Part shown: piece by piece, positions 48,083 through 57,889 of the stretch | Numbering within the stretch: the stretch's first letter is position 1 | Layout: each line of letters opens with the position of its first letter | From: Fulvia fulva | Lineage: Eukaryota > Ascomycota > Dothideomycetes > Mycosphaerellales > Mycosphaerellaceae | Assembly: GCF_020509005.1 (NCBI RefSeq) | Contig: NC_063020.1 | Location: forward strand, 1,178,001-1,242,000 | Length of the DNA: 64,000 nt | Direction of reading: 5' to 3' | Notes under the pieces: model-generated | What the model saw: the letters and a program-made list of their open reading frames with translations, nothing else | What the model was told of the DNA's origin: nothing | Databases searched by the model: none | Position numbers and translations under genes: made by a program

Positions 48083-49268
48083 TAGTCAGGTAGTAGTGAG
48101 CTTAAGAGCTAGGTCATCCTTATATTAGCTTTCCTATAATGCTAACCCTCTAGGTCAACATTAGCAATCCTTTTTCTAAGAGAAACTAGGTGTGTCTATA
48201 CAGATCTAATAGTAAACTCTTTACTTATCTCAAAGGTCACAAATTGCTTTATAAGCTCATATATCTAGGTTAGTAGCACCTAGCTATACTTGTTCTAGAG
48301 ATATACCTACTTCTTAGTAGCTCTTCTAGATTTATATAAGCCCTTAAGCTCAAATTCATCTTCTTCTATAATCCTACTAAGGATACTGAAGTTATATACT
48401 ATATTATGTCTTATCTATATTAGCGTATTAAGGATCTCTTTAGTTATAGCCTCTTCTTAGAGTTGCAGAGTCTTGCCCTTAATATTATTAAAAGACACTT
48501 CTATTAGGTTATTAATTGTAAAGAATGCTAATTAGCTCTCTATCTTATATCTCTAAAGGTTGAACTATCTCTTCTAATTGTCCCTCCTAAGAATTAGGAT
48601 TTTGCCTCCCTTCTCTTCTATCTTCTCTTAGTATAAATCTATAATAAATTGGATGTAATAAAACAAGGTGTGTATGTTCTAAAGTAGTGGCTCAGATCCT
48701 ACTAAGGCTTCTAGTATAGAATAGGAAAGTTCGTAGGTGTAGATTAAAGTAAAGAAGGAGCGGTATAAGGTCTCGGGGCTAGGACATAGGTCTGTCTCTC
48801 CTAGTAGATGTCGCGATCCGAGCGTGCACATGGGCAACATCCCATCATCAAAACTTGAGGCCACGTACGCTAAGAATCAGGTGACTGATTAGTCACCTGC
48901 AGCCTCTTCAAGAGCAACACTTGTCCATTCTAGATAGACACATGCAATACACAACCTGCTTTTGAAACACCCTATATGAGCCCGTACAATAACTTCCCAC
49001 ACTTCTAACGTGATAGTAGAGCTTCAAATGACTTACTTGAAGTCCTTCTTAATAGTATCTCGATGTAGTTCTACCTATAGAGTATCTTTAAGGTATTGGC
49101 TTTAAGTAAGCCGTATAGAGTCCTTATCTAGGTTACCTATTACTTAGTATCGAACTAAGCTCCTTAATAGGATAGACGGGGTAGACTTCTAATTCCTAGA
49201 TGTTTTCTACTACGATAGTAAGGGATATAACTAACCTATACTAATATAGGTTGCTCTTATTCCTATAT
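48083..49268 (-). pseudogene. Copia-2 gag N-terminal part, split by a solo LTR
   Basis: Continuation of the Copia-2 gag from 36933, in two pieces: 48083-48802 and 49020-49268. The second piece translates in part as ELEVYPVYPIKELSSILSNR and lies just inside the 5' LTR. No diagnostic motif apart from the downstream CCHC at 36800. A possible tRNA-anticodon-arm-like primer site (acccgggcttatgac) is at 49271-49285, near the LTR edge. The start codon is not determined. Confidence 0.6.
48808..49014 (+). repeat. Solo LTR of the Copia-1 family
   Basis: 207 bases from atgtcgcgatccg to taacgtgat, flanked by agtag at 48803-48807 and 49015-49019. It is the reverse complement of the Copia-1 LTRs but much less RIP-mutated. 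It sits in the Copia-2 gag without any internal region, so it is a solo LTR left by LTR-LTR recombination. Confidence 0.9.
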
Positions 49269-49289
49269 AAACCCGGGCTTATGACCTAT

Positions 49290-49521
49290 TAAATAGGTAC
49301 GGGTAGATAGTAGCGGAGTGGAGTAAGAGATCAATCTTTAACTAACTAATAGTACGAGCATATAGCAATATACTAGGAACTAATATATTGATTATATAAG
49401 ATGTCTATCTAAGCTAAAGGAGAGAGAAGGTATCTCCCTATAAGCTAAGTTATCGTAGATGCCTTAGGCTACTAGATCACTTCCTAATTATTAACTCCCT
49501 TTAGGATACTATATCTTAATA
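49290..49521 (-). repeat. Copia-2 5' LTR
   Basis: 232 bases pairing with 32574-32805, ending atatcttaata (acatcttaaca in the partner). Confidence 0.85.
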
Positions 49522-49522
49522 T

Positions 49523-49668
49523 TATATATTATATATGTCTATCTAGAATAGATAAGTGTTGCTCTTAAAGAGGCCATAGGTGACTAATTAGTTACCTAAT
49601 TCTTAGCGTACGTAGTATTAAGTTTTAATACTAGGATGTTACCTATATATACACTCGTATCGCGATAT
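49523..49668 (-). repeat. Copia-1 5' LTR, right piece
   Basis: Remainder of the LTR that starts at 32506, ending tatcgcgatat, followed by the ctagt duplication at 49669-49673. Confidence 0.87.
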
Positions 49669-49673
49669 CTAGT

Positions 49674-49797
49674 CCTTACCTATAGTAGCTAAGTATAGTC
49701 CTTAGGCGAGAGGGCCTACCTATTAAAGGGACTCGTCGCGCCATTAGTAAAGATCTAAAACTAATACCTAAGGAAGGTTACCGGGGTATATAAGTCG
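49674..49797 (+). mobile_element. LINE A3 fragment 2
   Basis: Continues LINE A3 precisely from 13553: ccttacctatagtagctaag corresponds to the A2 region near 43165 on the reverse strand, the post-RT part of ORF2 (frame includes GLVAPLVK-like sequence). It ends at 49797 where Gypsy-3 begins; the LINE 3' end is outside the window. Confidence 0.85.
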
Positions 49798-49987
49798 TAT
49801 TACGGCCGCTCCGTAAGTAGAGGATTCGAATCTGATCACGTGACCCGGATTACTAAGCTCGGCCCGATACTAACGCCCGACACCTCGGCCCTTAAGTATA
49901 GGCCTCGTTCTTAGACTCTCTTCTCTCTTTAGCTATTGACTTCGTTAATACTATACCCTTATACTCTCGTACTATAGTCTCGTAACA
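49798..49987 (+). repeat. Gypsy-3 5' LTR
   Basis: From tattacggcc (RIP form of a TGTCACGGCC start) to tcgtaaca. Contains tcacgtga at 49836-49843. The putative gag start follows 30 bases later. Confidence 0.65.
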
Positions 49988-50016
49988 CTTCGATAGCTTA
50001 TATTAAGGACGCTACT

Positions 50017-52330
50017 ATATTTAGCGCCGCTTAAGACCCTAGAAATCGCGATATTACGACTCCTCGAAATCCCCGACTCGTACTAGCGTAAAAGTAGCGT
50101 AGTGCTCTCTCTTTCTCCCTAGATCAAGACGCTAAGAAGGCGTATTACTATATTATAGCTAGGCTATAGGGTACCGGTAGCCCTAGCGGCGGCGCGAATA
50201 CTTAACGTATCGAGCGCCGCGCGCGACTAACTCGAAACTTAGAACTTTTTACGCGATCCGATTAGTATACCTAGTCCGACGACACCGTCCTACTAGATCC
50301 CTTTACTAAGTACGCTAATAAGGAACGCGCGGTTCTCGATAGGCTCCTAGAAGAGGAGGAAGGAGAGGATATCTAACCCGAAATTATAGATACTTTTAAC
50401 CTCGTAGTATTACTCTATAAGGGCGATATTATAGACCACCTCAATAAGAATAGGTCAACCGACAATACTCGTAAGGAATTTACTATTAACTATATAGACG
50501 ACCGCGGTCGTACTAGGATATACCGTATCCTACTCGACTAACTACGGTTACTTAACGCGACTTAGTTTTACGACTACGTCTAGAACTAACTAGAGGTAAT
50601 TGCCTACGCCCTTCGTGAACTCGAGGCTAATCACCGCTAAGCTATCCTAGATAGGGCGGCGCTATATTAAGCTAACGAGCTAAATAAGAAGAAGTTCGAG
50701 GAAGTATATACTAAACTATAGTATATAGAAAAGTATAAGTAGGAATATAAGTAGGACCTAGAACAAGCTAATAAGGACCTTATAAAGGCTAACTAGGACG
50801 TTACTAAGTATAGGAAGTAGGCTAATAACTAGTATAGCTCTACTAAGAGAGCCGAAAAGGAGGTCGATATATTTAAAGTTAAAGTTACTAAACTAGAAAT
50901 ACTTATACCGGACGACTCCGCCCCTACGGCTACCGACGTAGTAGGGCTATAGTAGACTATCGCTACGCTTAAATAGGATCTCGAGGAAGCTAAGCGTAGC
51001 CGTACTACCGGGAAACCTAAGGAGCGTAGCGCCCGCTCCCTCTCCGAATTACGACGTCGACGTGGTAATAGACTAGCTAAAAAGTACGCCGAATAACCCG
51101 CTACGAAGCCTACGCGGAAGCAACGTAAGGAGCGATTCGCTAATAACTCCTCCGACTCCGATTCCTCCGACTCGTCCTTAGACTCTAATTCCGATTTCGA
51201 AGAGCGTCCGCGCTATAAGATCAAGGGTAAGGACAAGAGATCGAGAAAGAGATAAGAGACCGTTATTGTCGATAACGACGACTTCGAGATTATAGATAGT
51301 AGCGTAGATATCGTACGCTATGACCGAACTATAGTAGAAGACTTTAAGACGAGTTTCCGTATCGAAGTACCTAAGCCTAAATTCTTAGGAGAGAATATAG
51401 GTAGTAAAGACTCGCCGACACTTAATAAGTAGACTACTTAACTCGGTAATAAGCTTGCCGCTTCTATCTTTAAGGACGTGCTATCCGACCTACATTTCGT
51501 ATAAGAAACTACTATAGGGTTAGTATACTCTATACTCCGTAACTATATTCTCTAGAAGATCGTCTTCTCTAAGGTTCCCTCCGCGAGCCGGCTATTTAAG
51601 AGCGTAAAGAAATGCCTACGTTTCCTAGATAAGAACTTCGGCGACTATAATCCCGAGGGCACCGCGCGTAATAATATAGACGCGCTTAAGATAGTAGAGA
51701 ATAATAAGTTCTCCGAGTTCTATACTAAGTTCTAACGTAAGCGCGCCTAGCTCCTATAAGGCGCGAGCCGTAAGTACGAGGTTATCGAGCTTAAGAAGAA
51801 GCTAAGCTTTAAGTACCGTAATCGACTAGTCGTACTACCTAACGCGAAGTCGGTTAAGGAGCTTACTCGGTAATACTACCGCCTAGAGAGCGAGCTACCT
51901 TAACTTAAACACGACCTACTACCTACTAAGAACGACGAGAAGAAGGACAAGAAGACGACTATACCTAAGTATAACGGTACGGTATCGGTACCTCCTATAG
52001 TAGGGTAGATTATACTACCGATACTCCCTTTAGATAACGGTATACCTCTCGGCCGCTCTCTTTATACTAGTTAGCCGCTCCCTCCGTAGAAGGACCGCCC
52101 TAATTAGTATAAGAACCTTATATAACTTACTTAAGATTAGCGTACTTAGATTATCGCTAGCGGTAGCTACCTACGCTACCGGGGTACCGGCTACGTCTTA
52201 GGCGCCGCCGGCTACCTACTTGACCTATACGAGCGTCCTAAGAAGAAGGCTAATAATAACGGCCTTACGGTCACTAAAGCACCGGCGGGAAATACCTAAG
52301 CTATCATTTGAGCGTAATAGATAATAGTCC
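50017..52330 (+). pseudogene. Gypsy-3 gag
   Basis: I place the start at ATA 50017 (RIP form of ATG), reading IFSAA then DPRNRDITTPRNPRLVLA. A long charged middle with Lys/Glu-rich stretches (50680-51000, probably coiled coil) is followed by an Arg/Lys/Ser-rich part near 51000-51260. A degraded zinc-knuckle region lies near 52150-52200 (SGSYLRYRGTGYVLG). Frequent TAG/TAA stops. Confidence 0.72.
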
Positions 52331-54600
52331 GCCTTAGGAAGTCTTATACCCTTACGAACCTTATAAATATACCCGTACCGTATAGGCGTTTCCCTTATAA
52401 GCCCGAGCGAGCACGCCCTCTTCTATAGAAGTAGAGAAAGGACCCGAAGTCTCGTATTACTTTATAGTAGAGGGTAGGGCAAATGGAATATTTATATATA
52501 CCTTCCTTAATAATAGTACTAACTCTAAACTCGTAAATACTTCCTTTACGTAAAAATATAAATTCCCGCTCTACGATATTAAGCCCTTTACGCTAGGCCT
52601 AGGTAATAGCTCCTAAGCACTAACAATTATTACTAAAGCCACAAATATTGAACTAAACCTTTAAGGCTATATCGAGACGGTCAAATACCTAGTTACTAAT
52701 ACCTACTATAATATAGTCCTTAGCCTTAGATAGTACGCGAAGTATAGCCCTTATAAAGACTAGAAGCGAAGCGTACTTACCTTTAACGACGTTAACTATT
52801 AGAATCACTCTCTCTATAAGAACGTTAGCCTACTAGTAACGTTACCTATTCCCGAGTTACTACTAACGCCGGTACCCGACTACGATAGCCTTAAGCGACC
52901 CGATATCCGCAATATACCGGTCCCTTAGCCCCTCGAAGTCGGCGCTAAAAGAGTTAGGGCTAAGTATAGAGACGATATTAAGTAGATCAACTTATACGAA
53001 CTCCGGAGACTCTATCGTACGAGAGGTACGGAAGTATATACTATATAGATTAACCTACGCGAAGTGTATACGGCTAAGAGCGCGGCCGATCTAGCTATAG
53101 TATAAGCGTTAGGGCTTTACGCTATAATAGTACGAAAGGTTATAGGCGGTAACGCTATATTCGCGTACGCTATATATATCGAAGATAGCTACTATAGAAC
53201 GCTCCGTTATCGATAGGAGTACTAGATAGAGGCCTACGCGATAAATATAGCTAATTATAACGTATTTATAGAGAAGCTATACCGGAAGTAGAAGGACCCC
53301 GACGTACTCGGTAAGCTACCGGCTATATACTATTATTAGTAAGCTCTATTCTCGAAGTTAGAGTTAGATAAGCTACTACCTTATCGCCCCGGCCTAGATT
53401 ATAAGATTAAGCTAAAGAAGGATGCTCGGCTACCGTTTAAGCAGCCCTATCCGATTTCGAATAGAGAGTTAGAAGTAGTAAAAGCTTAGGTAGATAACTA
53501 ACTTTAGAAAGGTAATATCTAACGTAGTAACTTACCTATAGTATTACCGGTAATTATCGTACGTAAACTAGGTAGTAGACTACGCGTCTATATCGACTAC
53601 CGCGCCCTAAACGCTATTACTATAAAATCGAGGTACCCTATCCTACTTATTTAAGATACCCTTAACCGGGTTAGTAGTAAGAAGTACTTTACTAAGCTTA
53701 ATATAATCGCTACCTTTAATCGCTTACGTAGCGTAGAAGGGGACGAGTAGAAAACGGTATTTACTACGCGCTACGGTCAATTCGAATGTCTAGTAATACT
53801 CTTTAGTCTCTATAATATACCCGGTACCTTCTAGTTATATATTAATAATACGCTCCGAGAGTACCTAGACGATTTTACCTCCGCGTACCTCGATAACGTA
53901 CTTATATTTAGCGATACTCTAGAGGAGTATATCGTTTACGTCGAGAAGGTTATAGCGAAGCTATAGGAGGTAGGACTTGAACTCGATATCGATAAGTACG
54001 AGTTTTACGTCTAAGAGACAAAGTACCTTAGCTTAATTATAGGCGCGGACGGTATTAAGATAGATAAGGATAAGATCGCCGTAATCTAAGAATAGGAGAC
54101 CCCTCGTAACCTAATAGATGTTCTGTCCTTCCTTAGCTTTTATAACTTCTATAGGCGGTTTATTCGTAACTCCTTAGGCATCGCCTACCTGATAATATAG
54201 CTCACTAAGAAAGACGTACTATAGGTATAGGGTAACGAATATTAGGACGCTTTCGAACGTATAAAACGAGCGTTTACTAAGGACGACATTATACTCGTAT
54301 ATTTCGTACCCGGGCGAGAAACGAAGCTCGAAACGGATACGTCGGACTTCGTTACTACTATAGTAATGTCGTAGCGAGGAGAAGACGGTATATAGCGCCT
54401 AGTAGCTTTTATGTCTAAGAAGATGTCGCCGTAAGAATATAACTACGACATCTATAATAAGGAACTACTCGCTATCGTAAAAGCCTCTAAGGAATAGAAG
54501 CTAGAGCTTCTGTCTAGAGACATTAATAGAGATAAGGCCGACTTCGAAAACCTTACTAACGAAAGCGGTAAGCTAATCCTAGTATACTCCGATTAATATA

Positions 54601-55723
54601 CTTTACTACCGAGCGGGCTATACTACCGAGTAGGCTACTTTTACTAAGAACTATACTACTTCTACTTTATTTACGACGGTAACTTAATACGACGACATCC
54701 TATAGAATCGTTACTAGGAGGACAATTTCTCTTTAGATTCTTCGCTATCTAGCGAGTCTACTTAATAGGTACGTACGTTATACCCCGACTCGCTATATCG
54801 CTTATAGCGTCGTAGCCTTAGTACTAGCTAAATACTATCTAGCGACTCTCTACTTACTTTCTACCTCCTAGTATCCTCTAGAGGTATTAGTTACGACGCC
54901 TTATCGAAGCTTAGAGACCCTCTAGACTAAATGTACTTACGCGTTCGTGCTTTCCGCTATATAAGGGCCTCGTTAGACTTATATAGCTTACTATTCTCGC
55001 TTTATATAAGAGCTATCTAATACGCTATCTCTCTACTCCCTCTCTATTGCCCTATTAAACGACCTTCCTCTTTCTACTACGCCTTTCTAAACCCGTAACG
55101 ACGCTCTAAGACGTAATGACACCTATTATAAACCCTGTCTCGTCGAAGTTATAGGTGTCCTAGTTAAGGATACTATACTTCTCCTTTATATTACGTATAA
55201 GCAAGAACTACTTCTCGATAACGTCTAGATCTTCTATTAGGGCTCGCTAACGATCGTATCTACGTGTTATACGAACCTTTAGCTCACGATGCCGCCTAAT
55301 AAACCTGTCTGTCTAATTGAGACTAGCGGGCTTAAGACCCTTCTCTTCTAGTAATAAATCGGCTATTACTCGTACACTAGCCTTTAATAGCGGGAAACCT
55401 CTAAGATCTAGCTCGAGTATGTACTTAAGTATTACCCTCTCTTCTAGCTCTATAAGCTTCTTCAAATTAGGCCTATAGTCACCCCGAGGAGGTCGTCTAT
55501 TTAATCGATACCCTAGTATAGTCCGAGACGCGTTATATACCTTTATAGTAAGTCGATTCGTAATTATCGCGTCGCGTTTCGTGGCCTAGACAGCTAAGGT
55601 CAGTTTGGCCTCGTTTAAAGACAATATACGCTATAATAGTAGTTATATAGCTATATCTATAGAAGTGGTATAGTTCTTAGTAAAAGTGGCCCGCTCGGTA
55701 GTATAGCCCGCTCGGTAGTAAAG
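54601..55723 (-). mobile_element. Fot1/pogo-like DNA transposon, internally deleted
   Basis: 1123 bases with 63-bp terminal inverted repeats (54601-54663 and 55661-55723) and flanking TA at 54599-54600 and 55724-55725, as in Tc1/mariner-type elements. It sits inside the RNase H part of Gypsy-3. The two repeats differ at four sites, all RIP-type transitions. Each repeat contains actaccgagcgggc twice at a 17-base period, possibly transposase-binding sites. Fot1 elements are usually nearly 2 kb, so roughly 0.7-0.8 kb is missing. Confidence 0.9.
54680..55580 (-). pseudogene. Fot1/pogo-like transposase remnant, catalytic core deleted
   Basis: On the reverse strand: a DNA-binding (CENP-B/Tc5-type HTH) part with ADLLLEEKGLKPASLN and TDRFIRRHRELKVRITRRYD (about 55350-55240); then NIKEKYSILN, DTYNFDETGFIIGVI and SVVTGLERR (about 55190-55090), the start of the DDE domain; then GNRE. 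After this the sequence jumps to a C-terminal tail with GSLSFDKAS and GYNVRTY, resembling the Cys-rich tail of Fot1 transposases. The remaining DDE acidic residues are absent. Stops are present. It could move only if another transposase acted on its ends. Confidence 0.82.
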
Positions 55724-57671
55724 TACGTTATAGGAACCTTAAATAGTTTACGAGTACTAAGGTCCTAAATAGACGCTAGGTACGTTAGTCCTAGTTCTTA
55801 TTATAGTTCTACTTTAAGATTGTCTAAATCCCTAGTAAGACGAATATCAAACCTAATACTCTAATACGGCGGCTATAGGACGTCTCTATAAACGATAACG
55901 ACCTACGAAGATAGTATTAAGAACAGACGTTACTACCTAAGCAACGATTCCTTAACATCTCGCCGATAGAGATCCGTCTAGGCCGATAGGACAATAAACT
56001 TATAACTAAGATCCGCGTTATATACGGAGAAGCGGAACTATAGTAAGCGTTACGCTAGTTAGACGTAGGAGAGCCTTATACGCTACTACGCTAGTACCGT
56101 ATAGATAATAGCGAGGTAGTAGCTATAGGCGGCCTTATCTATATTAAGAACAGATACGGCGGCTATAACGTCTTCGTACTAGACGTACCGGGTTTACGCT
56201 TTAAGGTCTTCTAAGTATATTATAGCACCCCCTCTACTAGTTACCTAGGTCGTATAAAGACCTACGAGCTTATTACTCGCGACTTCGTCTAGCCCGGCCT
56301 TTCGTAGTATATACGTAATAAGATCTTTAAGTACTACGAATGCCGCTCGTTAAAACCCTCGTAGACGTAATACCTAGGGCTACTAAAACCCCTACTAATC
56401 CCGTTTAGACTATAGGACGAAATTGCTATATATTTCGTAGTAGGACTACCGAAGAGTACTAATTATAATAGCGTTATATATACTAGTGCCCTTACGATCA
56501 CTAACCGTACGGGTAAGGGATGCTATATAATCCTAGTAAAGGAGATAACGGCCGAATATATCGCCGAGGTCTTCGTCCGGGACTACTACCGCTTATATAG
56601 TACCCCTCTGTCTATCGTTATAGATCGAGGTAGTTAGTAGCTATTAGCTTTTTAGTAACGCTTCTACGAACTAGTAGGGATAGTCTATAAGTTGTCTATA
56701 GCCTTCTGTCCTAAGACTAATAGATAGTCTAAGAATACGAATAAGGAGATAGAGAAGTACCTCCGTATCTTTATCGACTACGTATAAGGAGATTAGATAT
56801 AGTAGCTTCCGCTAGCGGAATTCGTAAAGAATAACTACGTTATAGAAGTAATAGGTATATCGCTATTCTTTACTAAACGAGGTCGTAATCCTCGTACTAG
56901 TAACTTTAATAGAGATAGCCTCCCTAAGCGTCTTATACCTACTAAGTAACGCCTATCCGCCGAAAAGGTAGAGCGTTTTGCTTAATAGATAAAGGGCTTC
57001 TATACGTACCTATACGAATACTTACGTTACGATTAAGCCCTATAAGTAGATAACGCTAATATATACCGTACTATACTACCGCGATATAGCCTAGGCGACC
57101 GTTTCTATATTAATACTAAGAACTAGAAGTTATTACGCCTAGCTAAGAAGCTTAATATCAAATAGTTTAGACCGGTAATAATTACTACCGCGCTCGGTAA
57201 GAATACGTATAGTATTGCCCTACTAGAGACGATCCGCGTATATAACTCCTTCTATTCAAATCTTCTCCGACCGGTAGATCTAGAAGATAACGTACGACCG
57301 CCGCCGATCGAGGTTACTAATAAAACTAGTAATACGTTTAAGACCTAGGAGGTTAAACGCGTCCTAGATTCTAAGCCGAAGGGTAGAGGTATTACTATCC
57401 TAGTAAAATAGAAGGGCTATTTAGATAGTAAGTCTATCTAGAAGCCCGCGAGCGTAGTATATAAGGATATACCGAAGGTAGTCGTAGACTTTAAGTATAA
57501 TAACCTAACTAAGTTTATATCGATTAACTTTTATCCGCTAGAAGATTAGATTCCGAATAAGACCTTAGTCGATATAAGGCCGGACGCGAACGTAATAGAT
57601 CTAGTACCTTAGTTAACCGTAACGGTATAGCCTCTACGTAAAGGTAATAGCCCTATAGCTCTAGCTAAGGA

Positions 57672-57832
57672 TGTCACGGCCCTAGGCCTAGTAAATGTCT
57701 AGCTAGTACGTAGGTCACGTGACCGCGCGTACTAGCGTAGTACCTCGGCTTATATATAGCCTCGGCGTACCTCGCGCTCCTTTTTCCTACGTACCTAGCT
57801 ACTTTATATCAATACGACTATAAACCGTTATA
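57672..57832 (+). repeat. LTR at the start of Gypsy-4
   Basis: 161 bases from tgtcacggccctagg to ccgttata (RIP form of ...ACA). Contains the 12-bp palindrome ggtcacgtgacc at 57713-57724. A short possible primer site (cttagctaggtccc) follows. Confidence 0.65.
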
Positions 57833-57889
57833 CTTAGCTAGGTCCCTATATCCGTAGAAGAGCTACGACGGGATCTATAAGAGCGTAGA

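Larger units (their letters stand above)
32574..49521 (-). mobile_element. Copia-2, Ty1/Copia retrotransposon (with nested LINEs)
   Basis: Minus-strand element with 232-bp LTRs (32574-32805 and 49290-49521), inserted into the 5' LTR of Copia-1. A tatat-like duplication is visible (32569-32573, 49523-49527), but the exact end is uncertain by one base in this AT run. Internal parts are 32806-36948 and 48083-49289, including a Copia-1-family solo LTR at 48808-49014. LINE B2 and then LINE A2 interrupt the gag. Its base composition is more AT-rich and lower in CpG than the neighbouring elements. Confidence 0.88.
13554..49668 (-). mobile_element. Copia-1, Ty1/Copia LTR retrotransposon (with nested insertions)
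   Basis: Minus-strand element with 207-bp LTRs. The left (3') LTR is 13554-13760. The right (5') LTR is split by Copia-2 into 32506-32573 and 49523-49668. The coding order from right to left is gag, protease, integrase, RT, RNase H, as in Ty1/Copia. The internal parts are 13761-14476, 19603-24411 and 31617-32505; the rest consists of LINE B1, Gypsy-2 and the Copia-2 complex. The 5-bp duplication ctagt and the resumption of LINE A3 at 49674 show that everything between is one composite insertion. Confidence 0.85.
49798..57671 (+). mobile_element. Gypsy-3, chromodomain Ty3/Gypsy retrotransposon, 3' end not seen
   Basis: Starts with a 190-bp LTR at the A3 junction (flank agtcg at 49793-49797), then gag, PR, RT, RNase H, integrase and chromodomain on the plus strand. 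It is interrupted by a Fot1-like element (54601-55723) and by Gypsy-4 at 57672. No second copy of its LTR is found in the window. Confidence 0.82.
52400..57671 (+). pseudogene. Gypsy-3 pol: protease, RT, RNase H, integrase, chromodomain
   Basis: Protease near 52490-52760 (FLNNSTNSKLVNTSF, the catalytic Asp now Asn); RT about 53380-54350 with AYLDNVLIFSDTLE (about 53889-53930) in place of YLDD; RNase H 54400-54600, interrupted by the Fot1-like element and resumed at 55726 (FTSTKVLNRR near 55755); integrase about 56100-57150 (SYLGRIKTYELITRDFV; FVVGLPKSTNYNS; IVIDRGS; SLGDRFYINTKN); chromodomain about 57340-57520 (EVKRVLDSKPKGRGI, KPASVVYKDIPKVVVDF). The chromodomain probably served heterochromatin targeting. 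Many stops; no active product. Confidence 0.88.

Noticed and set aside
48679..48864. Minus-strand 61-codon frame
   Set aside because: Crosses the junction between Copia-2 gag and the solo LTR; accidental read-through.
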